Source: DATKPE01 sp033854175 (GTDB taxonomy: Bacteria; Bacteroidota; Ignavibacteria; UBA10030; SZUA-254). Taken from it: a stretch of DNA of 64,000 nt. The translations under genes were made by a program, and so were the position numbers. The DNA lies in the NCBI GenBank assembly GCA_033854175.1, contig JAWOKN010000052.1:1-64000 (forward strand), read 5' to 3'. The notes beneath the pieces were generated by a model, which saw nothing but the letters and a program-made list of their open reading frames with translations, was not told the origin of the DNA and did no database searches. This document shows, piece after piece, positions 42,001-49,329 of this stretch. How positions within the stretch are numbered: position 1 is the stretch's first letter; each line of letters opens with the position of its first letter.

Positions 42001-42592
42001 TGAGGGGATACGGGATACGGGATGGACCGGAGAAATGCTGCGGTTAAAAATCCGGGAAGCGGTCGGATCTTTTCCATCGCTGCCGTCAGAGTCTCATTCG
42101 AAGTATGTCGAAGAGGTCGAGCATAATCTGGTGCGGTTCCTGGAATCGGATTTCGGGAAAAAGACCCTTTCGGCGGGGGGAGAGCAAAGGACCGAATTAT
42201 CGCTGACGATGGTGATAGGTGAGGATTTTCTGACCGGGACGATAGATAAAATAGTAAAAAATCCGAAAGGAGAATGGGAGGTACTCGATTACAAGACCGA
42301 TACTATCGTTGCCGGTCAGATCGGGGAGAGGTCGGAGATCTACAAACCGCAGCTGAGTGTCTACAGCCTCCTCGCGAGCAGATATTTCGGCCAGAAGGAA
42401 GTTGAAGCGGTGCTCATATTTTTAAAGCATCCCGAAAGGCCCGTACATTTCAGATTCGACGGGGATGCGTTAGGTGAAATTCAAGGCCGCATGGAAGGGA
42501 TCATAAAAAAAATAAAGGAGGGTAATTTCCCCATAAATCAAAATTCCTGTCCCAGGTGTCCATATTATTTAAACGGATGTTTGGGAAAATAG
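39026..42592 (+). CDS. AddA/RecB-like UvrD-family helicase-nuclease
   Basis: A 1188-residue superfamily 1A helicase with a C-terminal RecB-type nuclease. Motif I is 'TANAGAGKTTVLI' (Lys26), motif Ia 'ITFTDKAASEL', motif II 'IDEFQDTNYLQ' (Asp377-Glu378), motif III 'VGDPKQSIYGFR', motif V 'VMTIHAAKGLEFP' and motif VI 'FYVATTRAMEHLVL'. The nuclease (about 940-1188) has 'THKILEG', 'GTIDKIV' and 'EVLDYKTDT'. Cysteines at 947 ('LECPRKFYL'), 1175, 1178 and 1185 ('CPRCPYYLNGC') match the four-Cys iron-sulphur staple of AddB/Cas4 nucleases. It should resect DNA ends for RecA. No AddB/RecC-type partner is present in the window. Confidence 0.9.
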   Translation: MLTPQQQQALTYGHHISVTANAGAGKTTVLINRFLTILLETRATVQQLVAITFTDKAASELRVKIAAQVNERLSVATGELRTRLEYIRDQLAGANIGTIHSFCAQLLREYPVEADIDAGFTILEGVDQQFLIDESYRESFEEMVAGGDTGTGNDLIGVLRRIGPEAVERYIKTFIQKREQTERLMSGPLSQAKSDEEILGHWNKLTAEYLSELLSDRKVGEILDSLLPRLAGTKARECSRLIGQFLGAGEVKEKASSYLKLTDILLTREGTIRKTLYGRGAARPGPDGGAGVLDEIRKKVVAVADGEESPVSANEQLLRMTKILLGLYQHVMERYTAKKGAAGQLDFDDLEFSALALLSNQTVRSALSAKYHYLMIDEFQDTNYLQYEILQRLVAGFAAGNLFIVGDPKQSIYGFRNAEVEIFERSKSDIGRANEGGFSGNVILNESFRLVPAIADFINRVFSATMSLRRSSFDVGYEELISARGIAAEGKIDFFLVPRGWKDGPGGDPVAVQCGMIAQHLKRFYQDGYPIHGRDNGAPRPFTYGDAAILVRQRTHLPDIERALTEYHIPYLLTGGIGYYQTQEIYDILNYLKFLINRDNDVALAGILRSPFFTISDSELFEISLEKGAETFWSKAREHVRGKSCSLELCRAVKILDGHIELANRVPIPVLIQKAVDDTGWAGIMNGLEHGSQSKANIDKLLHIANEFESRGFLSLFDFIERIKTLSQEEDREGQAAIEAATPSVHVMTIHAAKGLEFPLVVLPFLDKQFRYDQEPYLDPAAGIGFRTVDEEDFGRTLTPPVCNYLKERMNLKTEAEEKRIFYVATTRAMEHLVLTGNLGNLTRRPSYLRWGLEALGLPVESLVPGAMTLKPHPCKVLDRSAGNRIIEIEHPLTLEVTFPGGRKGHAPGLRPETKKNENPAVILPEIRLTRAEEYFSATQITTYLECPRKFYLRHVLGIPEIKNAPYNFDENEDAGDRLRGDIVGLATHKILEGIRDTGWTGEMLRLKIREAVGSFPSLPSESHSKYVEEVEHNLVRFLESDFGKKTLSAGGEQRTELSLTMVIGEDFLTGTIDKIVKNPKGEWEVLDYKTDTIVAGQIGERSEIYKPQLSVYSLLASRYFGQKEVEAVLIFLKHPERPVHFRFDGDALGEIQGRMEGIIKKIKEGNFPINQNSCPRCPYYLNGCLGK

Positions 42593-42727
42593 AGATTTAA
42601 ACGGTTTCGGGGGGTACACGAATTACCCGATTTTTGCATTTACGACAAAAAGGGGGGTATTCGAGTGTGGACATTTCGTAAAAATCTTCAAATTTCAGCA
42701 TTATTAACGATCTCCTTGTGGGGAAGA

Positions 42728-42736
42728 TGTGGATAA
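42728..42736 (+). promoter_or_regulatory. Perfect DnaA-box 9-mer in AT-rich gap
   Basis: TGTGGATAA, the exact complement of the consensus DnaA box TTATCCACA, lies in the 309-nt gap 42593-42901, the most AT-rich stretch noticed in the window. Weaker relatives with two mismatches are at about 42667 (TGTGGACAT) and 42837 (TTGTCAACA). This may be a DnaA-controlled promoter region for the hybrid kinase or chance; one box is not an origin. Confidence 0.35.
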
Positions 42737-42798
42737 GTTCCAACCCCTTACATACCAAGGTTTACTTGCTTTATCTAAAGCATTTCTTAAAAAATTTC

Positions 42799-42827
42799 TT
42801 GCATCTTATTGAAATTTTGTGTATGCT
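42799..42827 (+). promoter_or_regulatory. Promoter for the hybrid histidine kinase
   Basis: TTGCAT (42799-42804), 17-nt spacer, TATGCT (42822-42827), about 75 nt before ATG 42902. The -35 is identical to that at 34297. Confidence 0.6.
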
Positions 42828-42901
42828 TCAGGCGTTTGTCAACAGGGAGCAAATTCACAAAAATTCTAAGAAATCGTCAACCAAGGAAAGATGGGCTCGT
42901 T

Positions 42902-45319
42902 ATGAATTCATCGCAAAAATACGAAGAAATACTCGAAGGTATTTCGGGCGGATTTTTTGCTTTGGATGGGGAATTTCGATTCACGTATTGGAATCGGGCA
43001 GCTGAGGAAGGGACAGGCCTGAAACGTGAGCACGTTTTGGGAAAGAACGTTTTTGAAATATTCCCGAACGCGCGTGATGCTGAATTGGGCGAAAAATACC
43101 GGACCGCGATGGAAAAGAAAATTTTCCAGAGCATTGAAACATCATACCGGGATGAGCGGTTTGAAGCCTGGTATGACATCCGAGTCTACCCCACGGAGAA
43201 CGGGATTTCAGTATTTTTCCAGGACATTACGGAGCAGAAGCGTCAGCAGCGGCAGAAAGAAATGTTGATGGAGGTATCGCATGTCATCAACGTCGCTCCG
43301 CACCTTGATGATCTCTGTCTGAATGCCGGCGAGAGGATCGCCGAGTTCATGGAAATCCCTTCAAAATTCGTCTGTATTTACCGGTATGACCAGCGGACAT
43401 CCCTTCTGCATCTCATGGCTCCCTCGCTTATCGACGTCAGGGTCGATCCCGAGGTTGAGCATCAGATCGTGGATGAAAAGGCGACGACAATCGCGGTACG
43501 GACGGCGATAGGGAGGCAGACGATCGTCACGGATGAACTCTCTCACAGCTCCATAGCGTCATATTTTCTGAAGGAAACCACGGAATTAAAGCTCAAGACG
43601 CTGATCTCGATACCGCTACTGGTGCAGAACGAGTTACAGGGGGTACTGGAGGTCCTGACTCCGAAGGTCGACAAATACGTGACCGAGGAACTCAAGATGC
43701 TCAGCATCATCGCAAACGAGCTCTCGATCGGAATGAGCCGGAAGCGGCTCATGGATGAGATCACGGTAAAGAACATCGAATTGGAGAACGAGAAAAAGCG
43801 GACCGACGATGCAAACGAGACACTGAAGCGGTTTTTGGCGACCTTCAGTCATGAGCTCCGGGCGCCGTTGAACGCCATCGTCGGTTTTTCGGAGATACTG
43901 ACAAGCGATCTCCATTCGCTCCCCCCGACCAAGGTGCACGATTTCATGAAAAACATCAATGAAAGCGGCAAGCACCTTCAGGGGCTTATCAACGACATTC
44001 TGGATCTCTCCAAGATTGAAGCCGGAAAAATGGAGCTTCACGTGGAGGCATATCCGATTTCCTACTTCACCGAAAGCGTCACCCGGGTGATGCAGTCGCT
44101 CGTGCAGCAGAAGAACATATCCCTGGTTTTCGACATTTCGCCTGAAATCGACCAGCTGGTGGTGGATCAGACGAGATTCAAGCAGATCCTGGTGAATCTG
44201 GTATCAAACGCGGTAAAATACAGCAATCCGCAGGGGCTTGTTACCGTCACCATGCACCGGTTCATAAATGAAATCGAGATATCGGTCAAGGATGAGGGAA
44301 TAGGGATAAAGCCCGAAGATCTGCCCAAGCTCTTCCACGCCTTCCAGCAGGGTAAAAATGCCCATGGGGCAAAAGAAGGGACGGGGCTTGGTCTTGTGAT
44401 AACAAAGAGGCTCGTCGAACTGCACGGCGGGCAGATCAGTGTACAGAGCGAATGGGGAAAGGGGACCACATTTAAATTCCGTATCCCGATGGTTGTTGCG
44501 GGTGAGGTTGTGGATTCGGCCGATCAGCTCCTCCGGGTCGTGAGTGACCAGCCGGTTGCAACGGCAGACGGGGAAAAGCCTCTGGTATTAATCATTGAAG
44601 ACAACGTGCAGGCAAGCCAGCTCATCCAGATGTACCTGCAGGAAGCCGGGTACAGGACCGATGTGGCACGCGACGGATCCGAGGGGATTGAGAAGGCAAA
44701 AAGGTTAAAACCGCACATCATCACGCTTGACATGATCATGCCGATCAAGGACGGCTGGCAGGTTTTGAAGGAGCTCAAGCGGCATCCTATTTGCAAGGAC
44801 ATACCGATCATCATCATCTCGATCACGGATGAGAAAAAGCTCGGTTTCAGCATGGGAGCGATCGATTACTTCGTCAAGCCTGTCAACCGGGAAGAGCTGA
44901 TCAAGGCGATCCAGAAGGTCCCCGTAAAGACCAATGCTCACAAGGCACATCCGAAGGTCCTCATTATTGACGACGACAAAACCGCAGCGGAGCTCATCCA
45001 GGTCATCCTCGAATCGGAAGGGTATGAGGTCTTGAAAGGGATGAACGGGAAAGAGGGGGTGAAGCTGGCCGCATCGGAGTCGCCCGATCTGATCATTCTG
45101 GATCTGATCATGCCCGACATATCGGGATTCAACGTGGCATATCAGCTCAAGCAGCAGCAATCGACGCGCAACGTGCCGATCATCATCCTGACCTCGATGG
45201 AGATCGACGAGGAAACCCGGGAGCAGATGCAGGGTTTCATCTCGACGATCATGAGCAAATCCCGGTTCACGAAAAAGGACCTGCTCCGCGAGATCAACGC
45301 GATCGAAAAAATGAAGTAA
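42902..45319 (+). CDS. Hybrid histidine kinase: PAS-GAF-HisKA-HATPase-REC-REC
   Basis: An 805-residue soluble sensor kinase. A PAS domain (about 5-120, 'ILEGISGGFFALDGEFRFTY') and a GAF domain (about 125-290) precede HisKA with His317 in 'FSHELRAPLNAIVGFSEIL' and HATPase ('LVNLVSNAVKYSNPQG', 'DEGIGIKPEDLP', 'GTGLGLVITKRL'). Two receiver domains follow, with phospho-acceptors Asp610 ('ITLDMIMPIKDGW') and Asp734 ('IILDLIMPDISGF'). ATG 42902 is used; the frame back to 42809 crosses a promoter. No membrane segment is visible, so the signal is cytoplasmic. Monocistronic, ended by the terminator at 45360-45393. Confidence 0.93.
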   Translation: MNSSQKYEEILEGISGGFFALDGEFRFTYWNRAAEEGTGLKREHVLGKNVFEIFPNARDAELGEKYRTAMEKKIFQSIETSYRDERFEAWYDIRVYPTENGISVFFQDITEQKRQQRQKEMLMEVSHVINVAPHLDDLCLNAGERIAEFMEIPSKFVCIYRYDQRTSLLHLMAPSLIDVRVDPEVEHQIVDEKATTIAVRTAIGRQTIVTDELSHSSIASYFLKETTELKLKTLISIPLLVQNELQGVLEVLTPKVDKYVTEELKMLSIIANELSIGMSRKRLMDEITVKNIELENEKKRTDDANETLKRFLATFSHELRAPLNAIVGFSEILTSDLHSLPPTKVHDFMKNINESGKHLQGLINDILDLSKIEAGKMELHVEAYPISYFTESVTRVMQSLVQQKNISLVFDISPEIDQLVVDQTRFKQILVNLVSNAVKYSNPQGLVTVTMHRFINEIEISVKDEGIGIKPEDLPKLFHAFQQGKNAHGAKEGTGLGLVITKRLVELHGGQISVQSEWGKGTTFKFRIPMVVAGEVVDSADQLLRVVSDQPVATADGEKPLVLIIEDNVQASQLIQMYLQEAGYRTDVARDGSEGIEKAKRLKPHIITLDMIMPIKDGWQVLKELKRHPICKDIPIIIISITDEKKLGFSMGAIDYFVKPVNREELIKAIQKVPVKTNAHKAHPKVLIIDDDKTAAELIQVILESEGYEVLKGMNGKEGVKLAASESPDLIILDLIMPDISGFNVAYQLKQQQSTRNVPIIILTSMEIDEETREQMQGFISTIMSKSRFTKKDLLREINAIEKMK

Positions 45320-45359
45320 CGGCAAGTTCAGGGAGGGTGTGTGAGGCAGTAATTCCGGG

Positions 45360-45393
45360 GCTGGTGATCTATCTGATGATCACCAGCTTTTTT
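45360..45393 (+). terminator. Intrinsic terminator of the hybrid kinase gene
   Basis: GCTGGTGATC (45360-45369) pairs perfectly with GATCACCAGC (45378-45387) around an 8-nt loop, followed by TTTTTT. The right arm and T-run encode the last six codons of the convergent T9SS gene. On the minus strand no T-run follows, so it acts for the plus strand. Confidence 0.88.
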
Positions 45394-46784
45394 ATTGCCG
45401 TAAACGTGTCTGTTTTCAGCCTATAAAAGTAGACCCCCGTGGGAAGATTCCCCCCGTCAAACGGCACCTTGTAATGGGCGACAGGCTGCACGGCGTCGAC
45501 CAGGGTGGCGATCTTTTGTCCGAGGATGTTATAGACCGTCAGTGTGACATGCGATGGTGTGGGAACGTCGTACTGAATCTGAGTCGAGCCGTTAAAGGGA
45601 TTGGGGTAATTTTGTTCAAGTGCGAACGCGGTTGGGGGAGGCATGACGATGGCGGGATTCTTCGTGAGTTTTCCGTCGCGGTAGAAGATTTCCTGGTGGC
45701 CCGCCGACAGTTCCGACCAGACGAGATGGAGGGTCTGGCTGCTGATAGCGACCTTGGGCTCTCCGACTTCAGAGCCGGCCGTCGGGGAATCGATCGGGCA
45801 GAATGTTTTCCCGTAATCATTGCTTGTGCGGAGGTAGATCGCGCCTCCGTTCCCGAAGTCGTTATCCCAGACCACGCCGACAAATTCCGAATCTGCGGCG
45901 ATATTGGAGAAGATCGCATTTTTCCGGACCGAAAGGACCTTGGGGGCGATCCATGAAAAGCCTCCGTTCCTGCTCTCACGGAAAACGATGGCACCGGTAT
46001 CCGCCCACGCCGCAAAAAGATCCCCGTACTCATTGACGGCTATGGTGGGGAGAATTGAGGGAATATTGTCGTCATCCGAGACAATATCGGGGCCGAAGAG
46101 GGCCGAACCGTCCAGTGGCGCCGTGAAATAGCCGACCTCGGTGACGCCCCGTCCGATATTTCCGACGACCTCGCCGACGGCATGGACCTGGGTTCCGACA
46201 AGTGTCATTGACGCCAGGTGGTAGACTGATGTCGCCCCGCGGCGCCACGATGTGCCATGGTCGGTGCTGACGAGCCATCCGAACGGTGAGCGGCCGAGTG
46301 ATCCGTAATAGATCATGACCAGTGAATCCTTCGCCACAATCCCCTCGGGATCCTTACCCTCGGCAAGGTAGCGGTAGGGCTGCCAGTTGATTCCGGCATC
46401 AGAGCTCCGCAGAAGAACGGTGCCATAAAACGTATCAATGGCCGCCAGGACAGCCACATAGACATACCCCTCCTGGGAGGCGGCGATCAGACCCGGGGCA
46501 AAGGCACTATCCATGGAAAGAAGCATCCGCGGGGGGGAAAACGTCGATCCGCTGTCGAAGCTATGGGAGTACATGATCCCATCCTGGGAGATCGTACCGA
46601 GGGTATCCACGCCATACCAGATCGTATGGATCGAGTCACCCGTGATCGTCAACAGGGGTGTGGTCGTGAGTGCGGAATCGTTTGAAAGCTGGTGTGTTGT
46701 CCCCCACTCGACACCGCACGTCTGGTTCTGGGCCGATAAAAAAAACACCGGAGTCAGAAAAAGGATCAGGAGCATCATGATCAT
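45369..46784 (-). CDS. Secreted sialidase-fold (BNR repeat) protein with T9SS sorting domain
   Basis: A 471-residue exported protein. ATG 46784 opens a signal peptide ('MMLLILFLTPVFFLSAQ'); ATG 46814 is an alternative, but the frame from 46859 begins at the promoter. The body (30-380) is a beta-propeller with Asp-box-like repeats: 'SFDSGSTFSPP', 'SSDAGINWQPY', 'STDHGTSWRRG', 'SRNGGFSWIAP' and 'SNDYGKTFCP', as in sialidase/neuraminidase folds. The last 90 residues start 'FALEQNYPNPFNGSTQIQYD' and end 'TDTFTAIKKLVIIR', the Por/T9SS sorting domain. Catalytic sialidase residues are not evident, so glycan binding or another activity is as likely. Confidence 0.85.
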   Translation of the reverse strand: MIMMLLILFLTPVFFLSAQNQTCGVEWGTTHQLSNDSALTTTPLLTITGDSIHTIWYGVDTLGTISQDGIMYSHSFDSGSTFSPPRMLLSMDSAFAPGLIAASQEGYVYVAVLAAIDTFYGTVLLRSSDAGINWQPYRYLAEGKDPEGIVAKDSLVMIYYGSLGRSPFGWLVSTDHGTSWRRGATSVYHLASMTLVGTQVHAVGEVVGNIGRGVTEVGYFTAPLDGSALFGPDIVSDDDNIPSILPTIAVNEYGDLFAAWADTGAIVFRESRNGGFSWIAPKVLSVRKNAIFSNIAADSEFVGVVWDNDFGNGGAIYLRTSNDYGKTFCPIDSPTAGSEVGEPKVAISSQTLHLVWSELSAGHQEIFYRDGKLTKNPAIVMPPPTAFALEQNYPNPFNGSTQIQYDVPTPSHVTLTVYNILGQKIATLVDAVQPVAHYKVPFDGGNLPTGVYFYRLKTDTFTAIKKLVIIR

Positions 46785-46865
46785 TTTTCCCCAGTGTCGA
46801 TGTGCGCAAAACATATTCTGTACTCTGCAGGGCGTTACCGGGCCCTCCTGGCTGTGCATATTTCC

Positions 46866-46894
46866 AGTATAAAGAGAATAAAATTTAATCGCAA
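46866..46894 (-). promoter_or_regulatory. Promoter for the T9SS propeller gene
   Basis: Minus strand TTGCGA (46889-46894), 17-nt spacer, TATACT (46866-46871), in the 65-nt gap after the glycosyltransferase gene. Confidence 0.6.
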
Positions 46895-46924
46895 ACTCCG
46901 CCGGTCAATTTTTGAATGACATCA

Positions 46925-48082
46925 TCACGGAGGCGGCCTCAGATTGAGAAGTTTCTCCGCTGCCGTTGCGACCTCATCCACAGAAATCAGGGACATACAA
47001 TATCCGTCCGTCCGATGATATTCAAAACCCAGATCGAGGCAGGGGCATCCGGGGCAGGTTGAGCGGATCACTGCGGCGTTGGGATTCAGCGGACCCCATC
47101 GTGCGGCGTTTGTGGGACCGTGAAGGGCGATCTGGGGAACGCGGAGTGCGGCAGCAAGATGCATCGCGCCGTTATTTCCTGAAACCACGAGGGATGACGA
47201 TGACAGGAGTGCGATAAACTCGTCGAGATCAGAAATCATGTACCGAAGTGGCGGGGGTGAACATGCGTGAGCAACCGCATCCAGTATGCCTTCCTCCTGT
47301 TGTGTCCCGGTTATGACAACAAACGGATTAAAGGCCGGTGAAAGCCGTGCGGACAACGCGCGGTAGTTCCCGGGCGGCCACTCCCTGGGAAACCCGTGCT
47401 CGCCGCATCCGGGGTGAAAAAGAACGACCGGCATATTCTTCTTCCATCCTTCTTTCGAGAGACGGTCCAAAACGCGTGTACGGGCGCCCGCATCGACATG
47501 TATTTCAAGGGTTTCGGCGAAATCCCCGTCACCCATCGACTTCACAAGGGAAATGAAGTTTTCAACCTCGTGCTGCCGGGAGCTCTTCTCGCAGGGATGT
47601 GTGAAAAGAAAATGGCGGTACTGCCCCGGGGTATGAAAGCCGAGCCGCACGGGGATATCGAGCAGGCCGAGAATGACGGGGGTGATGCGGGTCCACTGTT
47701 CAAAATCGATCGCGACCCCGATGTGAAAGCTCCTCAGCTCACGGACAATCCGGAGGAGATGGCGGGGATGGCGGAACACATTGCCGACGTCGAAGAGGAC
47801 GAACCGGTCGATATACTCCGGGAACTGCCGGAGAAACGGCTCGGTGAGCGAAGTCCCCAGCATGATGATTTCCGTCCGGGGGAATCTCTTCCGCAACGCG
47901 CGCAGCGCCGGGATCATCAGGACAGCATCACCAAGCGCTGCCAGCTTGATGAGGAGCAGACGCGCGGGTTTCAGGTTCGACAGATCTGTGCCGCTTTCCC
48001 TCTTTGCGAATATTGAAAGGAGCATGAGGAGCGGCACACCGATAAAGAAATCCAGGAACTTGAAAATCCTGTTACCGCGCAT
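46925..48082 (-). CDS. Glycosyltransferase family 9 (heptosyltransferase-like)
   Basis: A 385-residue GT-B enzyme of the ADP-heptose:LPS heptosyltransferase family. The N-terminal domain has 'LLLIKLAALGDAVLMIPALR', with the G-D of the acceptor site. The C-terminal domain has 'MPVVLFHPGCGEHGFPREWP', 'LVVSGNNGAMHLAAALRVPQIALHGPT' (donor-binding; quoted in part: SGNNGAMHLAAAL) and a late Cys-rich 'STCPGCPCLDLGFEY'. It probably adds a heptose or related sugar to the LPS core from the cytoplasmic side. A hydrophobic N-terminal stretch may hold it at the membrane. The T9SS gene follows but has its own promoter. Confidence 0.9.
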   Translation of the reverse strand: MRGNRIFKFLDFFIGVPLLMLLSIFAKRESGTDLSNLKPARLLLIKLAALGDAVLMIPALRALRKRFPRTEIIMLGTSLTEPFLRQFPEYIDRFVLFDVGNVFRHPRHLLRIVRELRSFHIGVAIDFEQWTRITPVILGLLDIPVRLGFHTPGQYRHFLFTHPCEKSSRQHEVENFISLVKSMGDGDFAETLEIHVDAGARTRVLDRLSKEGWKKNMPVVLFHPGCGEHGFPREWPPGNYRALSARLSPAFNPFVVITGTQQEEGILDAVAHACSPPPLRYMISDLDEFIALLSSSSLVVSGNNGAMHLAAALRVPQIALHGPTNAARWGPLNPNAAVIRSTCPGCPCLDLGFEYHRTDGYCMSLISVDEVATAAEKLLNLRPPP

Positions 48083-48342
48083 AGAATGTGTCGCCGTTCA
48101 CAATAATCATACAGGGGCATCTTCAATTCGAGGAGGAATATACAAAGAATGCGGGAGACATGGAATTTATCCGCAAGTTCATTCCTCACCCGTGCGGACC
48201 GAAGCGAATTTATGCAGGCGAGTCATCCCCTGTTGGGAACAATCGGTGCTGATCGTCGAACCAGCGGTAGATTACCCTCCGCGCCCGGGACACCTTGTGA
48301 TGCAGGCAAAGGGTATCCGCAATTCGCCACACTCTGGAGGGT

Positions 48343-48371
48343 TTGCTTTGCATCAGCCCCCTCCCTATATT
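48343..48371 (+). promoter_or_regulatory. Promoter for hydrolase and M28 peptidase
   Basis: TTGCTT (48343-48348), 17-nt spacer, TATATT (48366-48371), giving a leader of about 43 nt before ATG 48421. The rest of the 338-nt divergent gap (48083-48342) holds only overlapping frames that I could not support as genes. Confidence 0.6.
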
Positions 48372-48420
48372 ATCACTATTGCTGTATTATCGCCATTTTT
48401 TGCATCATTCCTGACCATCG

Positions 48421-49329
48421 ATGACGTTGCTCCTTGCAATTATAATCGCCGGGCTCGTATTCCTGACGTCGGTGACAATCGTACTGCTTCTGATCGGACC
48501 GACATTACTTCTCCGCCCCCGCCGTCGGACAGCGGATTATTACCGATCGAAGGGGCTGCCCATAGCGCCGATTGATTTCAATCTTCCCTGCGAGTCGTTC
48601 AGGATACCCATTGACGAGGATATATCGCTCGAATGCTGGTATATCCACGCACCCGCGCCTGATGGAAGGACGATTCTCTACCTGCACGGGGTTGGTGACT
48701 GTAAAATCGACGGATTGCGCGCGGCAAAGTTGTTCCACGATCATGGATACAACGTCATACTGTACGACGCCCGTCGTCACGGGGCCAGCGGAGGCGATTT
48801 CTGCACATACGGTTTTTATGAAAAGTACGATGTCAGCAAGGTGATCGATTTCTTCGCGCGGGAGAAAAAGCTCGCGATAGAGAAAGCCGGAGTTTTCGGC
48901 ACCTCGATGGGGGCGGCGGTCGCGCTGCAGGCGGCGGCGCTTGACGGTCGCATCGCCGGTGTCGTCGCCGAGAATTCCTTCGCCACGCTCCGGTCGATCT
49001 TCGACGACTACCAGAAGCGGATGATCAAGCTGCCGTTACACTACCTGCGGAACATCGTCATTGTCCGCTCCGAATTCCTGGCCAGATTCAAGGCCAGCGA
49101 GGTATCTCCGGTCAACGCCATAGCAAACATCCACGTTCCGGTCCTCATCGTCTATGGAGACCAGGATCACCTCATCAACAGCAAGTATTCGCTCCAGCTG
49201 TTTGCCGCCGCGCACGAGCCGAAGGAGCTCTACGCAATCCGGGGGGCCACGCACAATAACACCTGGCAGATCGGCGGCAAGGGATATGAGACCAAAGTCC
49301 TGCAATTTTTTGATAAAAGCTTCCAATGA
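48421..49329 (+). CDS. Membrane-anchored alpha/beta hydrolase
   Basis: A 302-residue hydrolase with an N-terminal membrane helix ('LLLAIIIAGLVFLTSVTIVLL'). 'TILYLHGVGDCKIDG' forms the oxyanion region, and nucleophile Ser162 lies in 'VFGTSMGAAVALQAAA'. The acid is Asp247 or Asp249 in 'VYGDQDHLINS', and the base is His278 in 'RGATHNNTW'. The sequence resembles the YqkD/FrsA-like or dienelactone-type serine hydrolases with broad esterase activity. It overlaps the M28 peptidase gene by 4 nt, so the two are made together; the link between an esterase and an aminopeptidase may be breakdown of acylated peptides (inference). Confidence 0.88.
   Translation: MTLLLAIIIAGLVFLTSVTIVLLLIGPTLLLRPRRRTADYYRSKGLPIAPIDFNLPCESFRIPIDEDISLECWYIHAPAPDGRTILYLHGVGDCKIDGLRAAKLFHDHGYNVILYDARRHGASGGDFCTYGFYEKYDVSKVIDFFAREKKLAIEKAGVFGTSMGAAVALQAAALDGRIAGVVAENSFATLRSIFDDYQKRMIKLPLHYLRNIVIVRSEFLARFKASEVSPVNAIANIHVPVLIVYGDQDHLINSKYSLQLFAAAHEPKELYAIRGATHNNTWQIGGKGYETKVLQFFDKSFQ

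Noticed and set aside
42593..42901. AT-rich gap with a DnaA box as oriC
   Set aside because: Only one exact box, no dnaA/dnaN/gidA-type neighbours, and genes run in the same direction on both sides.
48149..48424. 91-codon ORF in the divergent gap before the hydrolase
   Set aside because: It crosses the hydrolase promoter, has biased composition and overlaps equally open frames on both strands.
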